A DNA stretch of 9,019 nucleotides, from positions 1-9,019 of the forward strand of contig JAUVWC010000030.1 in the NCBI GenBank assembly GCA_030604325.1, in the 5' to 3' direction. This DNA is from Candidatus Zixiibacteriota bacterium (GTDB lineage Bacteria; Blakebacterota; Blakebacteria; Blakebacterales; Blakebacteraceae). Numbering within the stretch: position 1 is the first letter of the stretch; each line of letters starts with the position of its first letter. A model generated the notes under the pieces. The model saw only the letters and a program-made list of their open reading frames with translations. It made no database searches and was not told the DNA's origin. The position numbers and the translations under genes were made by a program. Positions 1-5,969 of the stretch are shown in pieces.

Positions 1-357
1 ATCACCCACCAGGATGCGGTGAAAAACCAGCAGCGCAGCTTCTTCCTGTTCCAGGCGCTGGTGGAGGGTCGCACCGATGAACTGAAAGGACTCGTTGAGG
101 ACGCCCTGCACCAGCCGTACCGGGCCCGCCTGATCCCCTGCTTCGACGATCTGATGGCCCTGGCCTGGTCGGGTGGGGCTGACGCGGTCTGGTTGAGCGG
201 AAGCGGGCCCTCCCTGGTGGTGATGGTGGAGGGTTCTGTTGACAGGGTGGAGGGGGTGTGCGGGTCGCTGGAACAACGGTGGGCGGCAGATGGTGTTTCG
301 AGTCGAACATTGGTGCTCGGCCCCGACGACCTGGGTGGGGCCGTACACGATATCTGA
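1..357 (+). CDS. thrB: Homoserine kinase, C-terminal part (5' end outside window)
   Basis: This is the last 118 codons of an ORF open at the left edge and ending in TGA at 355-357. It matches the C-terminal half of homoserine kinase, a cytoplasmic GHMP-family kinase that phosphorylates L-homoserine to O-phosphohomoserine in threonine synthesis. Visible family signatures are the HQDAVKNQQRS stretch, the LHQPYRARLIPCFDDL helix-loop typical of ThrB, and the GHMP motif 3 loop LSGSGPSLVV. The ATP-binding motif 2 and the N-terminus lie outside the window, since the family is usually about 300 residues. Nothing here looks degraded. The gene converges on the importer operon with only 4 bp between the two stop codons. 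Identification rests on recalled motifs; another GHMP kinase is possible but less likely given the HQPYR segment. Confidence 0.88.
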   Translation: MTHQDAVKNQQRSFFLFQALVEGRTDELKGLVEDALHQPYRARLIPCFDDLMALAWSGGADAVWLSGSGPSLVVMVEGSVDRVEGVCGSLEQRWAADGVSSRTLVLGPDDLGGAVHDI

Positions 358-361
358 CCTG

Positions 362-1198
362 CTATTCCTCTTCTTCTCCCGCCTCTTCCTCCAGCTCCTC
401 TTCCAGCTCTTCGCGTATCCATGCCGCCGGGTTGGCGGTTACGCTGCCGGGCTTAGCCAGCTGCTGACTGGCAGAAGCAGAGTTGAGGGGTAACCAGCAA
501 CCCAGCAGTTTCCTGGTGATCTCAGTGCGGGGATTGGTAGCCAGCCGTCCCATCCTGGCTGCCTCCACAATCTTGCCATTCGCCAGAACGAGCACCCTAT
601 CCGCGGCGGCCGATGCTACTCCGAGGTCGTGGGTGACCCATAGTACGCTGGTTTTCCTCGACTAGGAGAGGTTTTTGAAAAGATCTATCAGCTGAAGTGC
701 TGCTATCGGGTCGAGACCGGCCGTAGGCTCATCGGCCAGTACAAGATGCGGGGCTGCGACCAGAGCCCGTGCTATGGCGGCACGGCGGAGCTGACCGCCC
801 GACAGGGCTGAGGGCCGCAGATCCCACTGCATGCGTGAGAGCTTCAGCGATTCAAGCAACTTCCGGGATTTCTGCCGGGCTTCCGCCCTGCTGGCGCCGG
901 CCAGGCGCAGGGGTTCGACAACCGACCTGATGACCGGCCAGCGGGGATTGAATGCAGAGAGAGGGTGCTGGGGCAGCCAGCCGATATGGTCGGGTGCCCG
1001 GAGTGTTCCCTTCTCCAGAGGAATCAGACCGGCGATGGTTCGAAGTGTGGTGGTCTTGCCGCATCCACTCTCGCCTACCAGCACGATCGTCTGGCCCGAC
1101 TGAATGGAGAATGAGCAGTCTTTAAGAACGGCCGGCCCCTCTGGCCCGCCGGGCCGTACGACTGCTCCAATCAGCTGCATGATCGGTGCGGGGCTCAT
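362..1198 (-). pseudogene. OppF/DppF-like peptide ABC transporter ATPase interrupted by an in-frame amber codon
   Basis: This is the second ATP-binding subunit of the peptide importer. The start ATG at 1198-1196 overlaps the stop of the preceding ATPase gene as ATGA. Residues 1-178 carry Walker A GESGCGKTT (42-50), Q-loop Gln77, signature LSGGQ (132-136), Walker B LVLADE (152-157) and D-loop AGLD (160-163). Codon 179 (664-662) is TAG. The same frame then continues without indel through the switch region VLWVTHD (His190), LVLANGKIVE and NPRTEITRKLL to a second TAG at 364-362, giving 278 sense-plus-amber codons. The sister ATPase aligns across the amber with no gap, so a single base change explains it. 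A truncated 178-residue product would lack the H-loop and should not hydrolyse ATP normally. The tail is unusually acidic (12 Glu in the last 17 residues). A sequencing or assembly error is the main alternative. Confidence 0.82.
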
Positions 1199-1965
1199 AC
1201 CGGCAGCGCCAGCCGGGCGGATGCCTTCACGAGGGGAAGGGGTTTCTCGCCGTAGGGATCCAGCAGGTCGAGGGGAGAGCCGTCCATCTCGATACGGCCA
1301 TTGGAGAGGAATATCACCCGGTGGGCTATGGCCGCAGCCAGACGCAGGTCGTGGGTTATCCAGAGTACTGCCGTCTGGGCATGACGGGCCAGCGCGGTGA
1401 CTATACGGGCCAGCAGCAGGCACTTCGGCTGGTCAAGGTGCGCCGTAGGCTCGTCGGCCACCACGAGCGCCGGCGTGGGCAGGAAGGCGCTGATGACGGC
1501 CGCCCTCTGGAGCATCCCGCCGCTGAGCTCGAATGGGTAGCGGACCTTCAGTGTGTCCTGATTGGGGAGACCGGTCACGTCGAGCAGCTTGGCGAGCGTG
1601 TCGGCGTGGGCTTTAGGATTCTCGATGCCCTCCAGCATCTGCGGCAGCAACGGGAGGGTCGAGGTGAACACGCGCGCCGGTTCCTGCGGGATCCACCTAA
1701 CCGCACGGCCCCTGACGCCACGCCAGGCCTTCCTGTCGGCCAGAGGAATGGTGATCGCACCCAGTTGGAATGTGCCCTTGATCGCTGCCCCCATATAGGG
1801 CAGCAGACCTGTTGCGGCGTGGCCAAGGGTACTCTTGCCTGAGCCGGAAGGACCCGTGATGACCGTGACGCGGCCCGGCTCGATTTCCAGATGGCGGAAG
1901 GAGAGATCGAAATTGGAATGTGGGAATATCACCTCCACTCCGCTCAGCACGATGCTTCCCTTCAT
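1195..1965 (-). CDS. OppD/DppD-like peptide ABC transporter ATP-binding protein
   Basis: This 256-residue cytoplasmic ATPase energises the importer. It has a full set of ABC motifs: Walker A GPSGSGKST (38-46), Q-loop WIPQEP (Gln94), signature LSGGM (147-151), Walker B LVVADEP (167-173), D-loop HLD (176-178) and switch WITHD (His205). The Met in the signature in place of Gln is a mild variant. The start ATG at 1965-1963 overlaps the upstream permease stop by 4 bp, and its own stop overlaps the next ATPase start by 4 bp, so translation is probably coupled. At 256 residues it lacks the roughly 70-residue C-terminal oligo_HPY extension of classical OppD/DppD proteins. In size it resembles NikD. 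Substrate cannot be read from the ATPase; the OppA-like binding protein argues for peptides. Confidence 0.9.
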   Translation of the reverse strand: MKGSIVLSGVEVIFPHSNFDLSFRHLEIEPGRVTVITGPSGSGKSTLGHAATGLLPYMGAAIKGTFQLGAITIPLADRKAWRGVRGRAVRWIPQEPARVFTSTLPLLPQMLEGIENPKAHADTLAKLLDVTGLPNQDTLKVRYPFELSGGMLQRAAVISAFLPTPALVVADEPTAHLDQPKCLLLARIVTALARHAQTAVLWITHDLRLAAAIAHRVIFLSNGRIEMDGSPLDLLDPYGEKPLPLVKASARLALPV

Positions 1966-2864
1966 GACGCCGCCCCTCCATCCTCCTGATCCTGTCCGTC
2001 AGGGGCAGGACCGACCGCCATTATTTTTTCCGGTGTGCCTGTCGTTCTGTGTACGTTGAGTCTACGGGCGAGGCGGTCACCGGCCAGATGGAGGCCAATC
2101 AGCCAGAGGGCGAGTGAACCTCCGGCTACGATAAGGATCCATGGAGCTGTCTCCATCCGCTCCACACCCTCCGCCACGAGTGTCCCCCACGAGGCCATCG
2201 GTGGCTTCACCCCCAGTCCGAGAAACGAGAGAAAGGCCTCCTGCATCATCACCACCGGGAGCATCAGGGTGGCGTATACCACCAGCGGTGTTCCCAGCTG
2301 TGGGAACAGATGGGCTCGCAGCACGTAACCGTGGCTCCCTCCCATCATGCGGGCCGCCTCCAGGAAAGGCTCGTGGCGAAGGTTACGTACGCCGGCCCGT
2401 ACTACGCGTGCCAGGGGCAGCCACGCCACCAGCCCGAGGGCGATAAAGAGCAGGGTCATGCTGCGGCCGAAGAAGCTCACCAGCAGGATGACGAGAAACA
2501 TGTATGGCAGGGCGAAGCCAACGTCCACTCCGCGCATCATCGCCTCGTCGGTACGGGGGCCGGCCAATCCGGCGAGGCCACCGTATATCGATCCCAGTAT
2601 TATGGCCAGGAGAGTGGCGCCGATACCCACGCCCATGGTAGTGCGCATGCCTTCGAGCAGGCGAGCCAGCATATCCCTGCCCAGGGTATCGGTGCCCAGA
2701 ATATGCCGGAATGAGGGACCCTGGGCGATCGGCTCTACCGTCCCCGCCAGCTCTGTGGGGAAGAACTCTGCCCCCAACAGGGCCACGACTGCTCCCCCCA
2801 GAAGGAAGATCAGAAGCAGCAGATCGAGTGTATCCCGTCCCAGGCGTCGAACCTTCATGCTCAT
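1962..2864 (-). CDS. OppC/DppC-like peptide ABC transporter permease
   Basis: This 300-residue inner-membrane subunit forms half of the translocation pore. It has an N-terminal membrane segment (about 13-31) and then the OppC-type loop GTDTLGRD (57-64) that precedes the BPD_transp_1 domain. Further hydrophobic segments lie near 78-101, 117-148, 192-220 and 242-260. The cytoplasmic EAA loop that docks to the ATPase is at about 165-190 (EAARMMGGSHGYVLRAHLFP). The C-terminus carries an extra hydrophilic tail of about 30 residues rich in Gly, Asp and Gln. Start ATG 2864-2862 overlaps the OppB stop as ATGA; a second ATG two codons later is an alternative. The stop overlaps the ATPase start by 4 bp. 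The gene appears intact. Confidence 0.93.
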   Translation of the reverse strand: MSMKVRRLGRDTLDLLLLIFLLGGAVVALLGAEFFPTELAGTVEPIAQGPSFRHILGTDTLGRDMLARLLEGMRTTMGVGIGATLLAIILGSIYGGLAGLAGPRTDEAMMRGVDVGFALPYMFLVILLVSFFGRSMTLLFIALGLVAWLPLARVVRAGVRNLRHEPFLEAARMMGGSHGYVLRAHLFPQLGTPLVVYATLMLPVVMMQEAFLSFLGLGVKPPMASWGTLVAEGVERMETAPWILIVAGGSLALWLIGLHLAGDRLARRLNVHRTTGTPEKIMAVGPAPDGQDQEDGGAAS

Positions 2865-3913
2865 GTCCCCCGGGACTGTTTTGCCGCGCGGGCGGCTGCC
2901 CTTCGTTTCCTGCGCAGCGCGCGATCAGCCTCTGTCCACTCGGTGTGTTCTTTACGAAGGCGGGGATCCAGCCGGAGATGGGATAGATCTACGAGGGTGT
3001 GCACCACCAGAAGGATAAAAGCATAGATCAGTGTGGCGCCGATAACTACGGGGTAGTCGCGCGCGAGGGCGCTGTCGATAAAGCAACGACCCATTCCCGG
3101 GATGCTGAATATCTTCTCCACCACCACGCTGCCGGTTACAAGCCCTGCCAGCATCGGGCCGATGTAGTTCAGCAGTAGGGGAAGACTCTTCCGGGCCGCA
3201 TGGCGCCAGACGAGCTGCCACTCCCCGAGGCCCCGGGCCCGTGCCGCAATACATTCAGGCAGCTCTATGCTCTCGGCCAGCACGGCGCGCCAGAAACGGG
3301 CGAGGGCGCCGCCGACCGGGATGCCGAGGGTGAGGGCTGGCAGTACGACGTGGGAAGGGGAACCCCAGAGGGCCGCAGGCAGCAATCCGAGACCTATGGC
3401 GACGAAACGTACCAGCATAGGGCCGAGAACAAACACGGGCACCGCCAGGGCCACAAGGGCGGCTATTGACACCACAGGTGTGCTGGCGGGTCGCAGTACT
3501 GCCAGTGTGCCTCCACCTATTCCCAGAATAAGCGCTACCAGCAGGGCCGAGAGCCCGACAATGAGACTTGGCCCGAGGCCTTCGATGAGCACCCCGAAGG
3601 CGGAACGTTCAGGCTGCTGGAACGAGGGGCCCAGGCTGCCGATAAGCAGGTTGCCCCAGAACCGCAGATACTGTTCGTAGACCGGCCTGTCCAGGCCGTA
3701 GCGATGCTCGATGTTCTCCCTGACGGCCTCGGGCATCTCGCGCTCCTTCCCAAATGGTCCTCCAGGGGCGGCGCGGGTCAGAATGAACGTCAGTGTCACA
3801 ATAACGAATAGAGTGGGCAGCGCAGTGAGGAGACGCCTGCGCAGCAGGGGGGAGAAGGGCAGCAGGGGCGCCCGTTCTTCGCCGGTATTATCTGTTACCG
3901 CGGGGGGTGCCAC
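2861..3913 (-). CDS. OppB/DppB-like peptide ABC transporter permease
   Basis: This is the other inner-membrane pore subunit, about 350 residues. Residues 28-46 (LLTALPTLFVIVTLTFILT) form the first membrane helix, followed by the RAAPGGPF turn typical of OppB. More hydrophobic segments lie near 114-138, 146-177, 188-205 and at the C-terminal end. The EAA-like loop is at about 216-236 (ELPECIAARARGLGE), and the family end motif LDPRLRK is present. The tail is very basic (RALRRKRRAAARAAK). The start is uncertain. GTG at 3913-3911 (chosen, 19-bp overlap with the binding-protein gene) and TTG at 3940-3938 (46-bp overlap, 359 residues) are both in frame, and neither has a clear Shine-Dalgarno. Translation is probably coupled to the upstream gene. 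A 12-bp hairpin covers the TTG candidate. Confidence 0.9.
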   Translation of the reverse strand: MAPPAVTDNTGEERAPLLPFSPLLRRRLLTALPTLFVIVTLTFILTRAAPGGPFGKEREMPEAVRENIEHRYGLDRPVYEQYLRFWGNLLIGSLGPSFQQPERSAFGVLIEGLGPSLIVGLSALLVALILGIGGGTLAVLRPASTPVVSIAALVALAVPVFVLGPMLVRFVAIGLGLLPAALWGSPSHVVLPALTLGIPVGGALARFWRAVLAESIELPECIAARARGLGEWQLVWRHAARKSLPLLLNYIGPMLAGLVTGSVVVEKIFSIPGMGRCFIDSALARDYPVVIGATLIYAFILLVVHTLVDLSHLRLDPRLRKEHTEWTEADRALRRKRRAAARAAKQSRGT

Positions 3914-5529
3914 CCGGTATCGACCCGCACGCCCGCCCAACCCACTACATCGAGTGGGTTGGGCCGCAGGCCCTCCACATATGGTTTAATGAGCTGAACA
4001 TTAGCGTACTGGAGAAGAGGTATTATCGGCACATCGGTAAGGAGGCGTTCTTCGGCCCGGCGGAGCAGGGCGTACCGCTCCTGCCGGTTCAGGGTGCGGC
4101 GTGCTTCCTCCAGCAGCGCGTCGTACGTACTATCTCTCCAGCCGGTCAGGTTGTTGGGATTTCCGCCCTCTAAGACCTCCAGAAACTCGATCGGGGCCGG
4201 CAGGTCCACCAGCCATATACTCCTCATGATATGGAAATCCCCGCGGCGCCCCCGCTCTTCCATCGAGGGATAGTCCATCGGAGTCGGTTCTATCCTGATG
4301 CCCAGCTGCCGCTGCCAGGTACCCTGGAGGAACTCGGCCACGGCACCATGCGGGCCGCCGGTGTTGTAGATGTAGATGAGGGGAGGTATTCCCTCGCCCC
4401 CCGGGTATCCCGCATCCGCCAGGAGCCCCCGGGCCGTTTCTGCATCCCCGCCGGCGATCTCGGGAGCGGTCCAATCGGGCAGATCGGTGGTGATCATGAC
4501 CCGACTGGGACGGTGGCCGGCGCCGAAAATGGATGCGGCGATCTCCTCCCTGGACGTGGTGAGCTCAAGCGCCCTTCTCACGCGGGGATCGCTGAGGGGT
4601 TCTCTGCGGGTGTTCAGCTCCAGGTAGTAGGTGGCATAGACAGTGCTTACATGAACCTCCGATGCACCGGCGCCGAGGAACTGCCGGGCCTGGTCGACGG
4701 GGATCGTGTTGGCGGTGGTCCAGTCGATTTCGCCGGCCCGGTACAGGTTCACAGTAGTGTTCTTGTCGGTGATCGGGTAAAAAATCACTCGCTCGAGCTC
4801 GATGGCATCGCGGTTCCAGTAGGTATCGCTGCGACGGGCCACGAGCCGGTCGTTCAGGCGCCAGGCCTCGAGCACGAACGGCCCGTTGCCGATCGGAGCG
4901 CGGCCGCCGGGCCAGTTGAGATAATCCCTCGCCGTCTCCTGTGGGGGAACCGGAAACAGTGGGGGGAGGGCTGTACGCGCCGGGAATCCGGGGTCGGGAT
5001 GCTCCAGTTCGACCACCAGAACCGTGTCGGAGACGGCGCGGGCTCCCAGCGTCTCCGGCCCGGCCGCTCCTTCATTGATCAGGCGGGCGCCTCTAATGGT
5101 GTACAGGGTTTCGGCCGCCTCCGAGGCGAAGGAGGGATCGAGGGTCCGCCTCCATGAATGGATGAAATCCCCCGCTCTGACCCGGCTCCCGTCGCTCCAG
5201 CGGGCCTCAGGGCGGAGATGAAAGGTGAATACCCTTGCCTCGGTATCAGCGCTCCAGCTGCTGGCCACGCCGGGGGTGGTGTGCCCTTCGGAGGTGAAGG
5301 CCAGTAGTCCCTCGAACAGCAGGCGGGCCACACGCCACGCGTTCTGGCTGTGGTAGCGTGTCGGGTCGAGACCGGCCGGGTCTTCCCCGGAGGCGACGCG
5401 GAGCACCGGGCTCTTGGGGGGATGCACCCGGCCGATATAGCCGGCGGTCCCATCTCCCGATCCACAGGCGGCTGTAACGAGCAGCAGGAGGAGGGAGATA
5501 ACCGGCGCATTCCAAGGACGGGTTTTCAC
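3895..5529 (-). CDS. OppA-like oligopeptide-binding lipoprotein (SBP_bac_5 family)
   Basis: This 544-residue extracytoplasmic solute-binding protein would capture peptides for the importer. From GTG 5529 the N-terminus is a short basic region (KTR), a hydrophobic core (VISLLLLLV) and a lipobox-like TAAC with Cys22. The -3 position is Thr, so the lipobox is imperfect. The body follows E. coli OppA closely by eye: LDPTRYHSQN, LLFEGLLAF, PGVASSWSAD, FHLRPEARWSDGS, GDFIHSWRRTLDP, IGNGPFVLEAW, YRAGEIDWT and NPNNLTGWRDSTYDALLEEA. Asp442 in WLVDLPAP aligns with the OppA Asp that contacts the peptide amino terminus. The start was chosen for AGGAG at 5543-5539 with 9-nt spacing; GTG at 5547 would add six residues but has poorer spacing. 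Stop TAA is at 3897-3895. It is the first gene of the operon. Other substrates, such as cell-wall peptides, are possible. Confidence 0.92.
   Translation of the reverse strand: MKTRPWNAPVISLLLLLVTAACGSGDGTAGYIGRVHPPKSPVLRVASGEDPAGLDPTRYHSQNAWRVARLLFEGLLAFTSEGHTTPGVASSWSADTEARVFTFHLRPEARWSDGSRVRAGDFIHSWRRTLDPSFASEAAETLYTIRGARLINEGAAGPETLGARAVSDTVLVVELEHPDPGFPARTALPPLFPVPPQETARDYLNWPGGRAPIGNGPFVLEAWRLNDRLVARRSDTYWNRDAIELERVIFYPITDKNTTVNLYRAGEIDWTTANTIPVDQARQFLGAGASEVHVSTVYATYYLELNTRREPLSDPRVRRALELTTSREEIAASIFGAGHRPSRVMITTDLPDWTAPEIAGGDAETARGLLADAGYPGGEGIPPLIYIYNTGGPHGAVAEFLQGTWQRQLGIRIEPTPMDYPSMEERGRRGDFHIMRSIWLVDLPAPIEFLEVLEGGNPNNLTGWRDSTYDALLEEARRTLNRQERYALLRRAEERLLTDVPIIPLLQYANVQLIKPYVEGLRPNPLDVVGWAGVRVDTGWHPPR
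3935..3964 (-). promoter_or_regulatory. Perfect 12-bp stem-loop at the binding-protein/OppB junction
   Basis: On the transcribed (minus) strand GCCCAACCCACT and AGTGGGTTGGGC are exact reverse complements around a 6-nt loop (CGATGT). It lies inside the end of the binding-protein coding region, 37 nt before its stop, and its 3' arm contains the TTG candidate start of the permease. Such a structure could protect the upstream mRNA from 3' exonucleases or restrict permease initiation until the ribosome melts it. No U-run follows, so it is not an intrinsic terminator. The structure is seen directly; its function is inferred. Confidence 0.5.
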
Positions 5530-5682
5530 AAATCGTCGCTCCTGCACATTCCTGCCCGCGAGTTATTTTCTCCCCCAACATTAACCTTTTTTAAACATGC
5601 TTGCCATTACTGCCGACGATCAATTGATTTGAGGATTCGCCGGCCCGGTTGCGGATTGCCGATATTATCGGTGGGATCATGT
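5530..5682. promoter_or_regulatory. AT-rich divergent intergenic region with presumed promoters
   Basis: This 153-bp gap separates the leftward importer operon from the rightward tRNA/mutase block, so it should hold both promoters. It is clearly more AT-rich than its surroundings between about 5560 and 5632. On the minus strand a weak pair is TGGCAA (5606-5601), 17 nt, TAATGT (5583-5578), with three of six matches in each box. On the plus strand TATTAT at 5663-5668 is a plausible -10 for tRNA-Phe but has no good -35. Two perfect palindromes are present: ATCAATTGAT (5619-5628) and CCGATATTATCGG (5659-5671). No convincing sigma-54 GG-N10-GC site was found. The promoter assignments are inference. 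Confidence 0.35.
5539..5543 (-). promoter_or_regulatory. Ribosome binding site deciding the binding-protein start
   Basis: AGGAG on the minus strand lies 9 nt before GTG 5529-5527. This favours that start over the upstream GTG at 5547, which has only a CAGGA about 3 nt away. Confidence 0.6.
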
Positions 5683-5758
5683 GCCGGGGTAGCTCAGTTG
5701 GTAGAGCACCGCGCTGAAAACGCGGGTGTCCGCAGTTCAATTCTGCGCCCCGGCACCA
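5683..5758 (+). tRNA. tRNA-Phe (anticodon GAA)
   Basis: A complete 76-nt cloverleaf. The acceptor GCCGGGG (5683-5689) pairs with CCCCGGC (5748-5754). The D-stem is GCTC/GAGC. The anticodon stem CCGCG/CGCGG encloses loop CTGAAAA, giving anticodon GAA, which reads UUC and UUU. The T-stem CGCAG/CTGCG encloses loop TTCAATT. The variable loop is GTGTC. The discriminator is A and CCA is encoded. All stems are perfectly paired. Confidence 0.97.
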
Positions 5759-5789
5759 TCTGCTAAACCCTACTATACCCTGCGCCGAT

Positions 5790-5818
5790 TTGACAAGACC
5801 ATCCATGCAACCTACCTT
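5790..5818 (+). promoter_or_regulatory. Possible sigma-70 promoter for tRNA-Thr and the mutase gene
   Basis: A perfect -35 TTGACA (5790-5795) is followed after 17 nt by TACCTT (5813-5818), which matches the -10 consensus at only three positions. A start near 5825 would precede tRNA-Thr by about 25 nt. The downstream edge overlaps the palindrome CCTTGTTACAAGG (5815-5827). Read-through from the tRNA-Phe promoter is the alternative, since no terminator is visible between the two tRNAs. Confidence 0.35.
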
Positions 5819-5850
5819 GTTACAAGGGGTTGCGTTTGCCTATCTGACAA

Positions 5851-5926
5851 GCCACAGTAGCTCAGCTGGTAGAGCAGCTCACTCGTAATGAGCAGGTCAG
5901 CGGTTCGAGTCCGCTCTGTGGCTCCA
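5851..5926 (+). tRNA. tRNA-Thr (anticodon CGT)
   Basis: A complete 76-nt cloverleaf. The acceptor GCCACAG (5851-5857) pairs with CTGTGGC (5916-5922). The D-stem is GCTC/GAGC. The anticodon stem GCTCA/TGAGC encloses loop CTCGTAA, giving anticodon CGU, which reads ACG. The variable loop is AGGTC. The T-stem AGCGG/CCGCT encloses TTCGAGT. The discriminator is U and CCA is encoded. The anticodon arm resembles E. coli tRNA-Thr(CGU). The mutase gene begins 43 bp downstream with no terminator between. Confidence 0.97.
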
Positions 5927-5969
5927 TGTTGTTGAGTCCGAAAACGGAAATGCCGGGGAGGAGAACCGT

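Noticed and set aside
362..664. UAG as a recoded sense codon (for example pyrrolysine or stop reassignment)
   Set aside because: The same gene appears to terminate at TAG 364-362, and reading further would run through the antisense of thrB. Other genes end in TGA or TAA, and no suppressor tRNA is in the window.
1199..1423. 75-residue N-terminal extension of the OppF-like frame
   Set aside because: It overlaps the C-terminal coding part of the OppD-like gene and has no transporter features. ATG 1198 gives the usual 4-bp ATGA overlap and a normal ATPase N-terminus.
1186..1842. 218-codon plus-strand ORF opposite the OppD-like ATPase
   Set aside because: The minus strand has complete ABC ATPase motifs in a tightly overlapping operon; this is a shadow frame.
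4231..5157. 308-codon plus-strand ORF opposite the binding-protein gene
   Set aside because: The minus-strand frame matches OppA along its length; the plus-strand product has no recognisable motif.
5530..5547. Upstream GTG 5547 as the binding-protein start
   Set aside because: Its nearest Shine-Dalgarno-like sequence is only about 3 nt away, while GTG 5529 has AGGAG at 9 nt and yields a normal lipoprotein signal sequence.
5530..5682. Sigma-54 promoter upstream of the importer or the tRNAs that the adjacent activator might use
   Set aside because: I looked for GG-N10-GC with TGGC/TTGC context on both strands and found no acceptable match.
5683..5926. Integrative element attachment at the tRNA genes
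   Set aside because: No integrase gene and no repeated tRNA 3' end is visible in the window.
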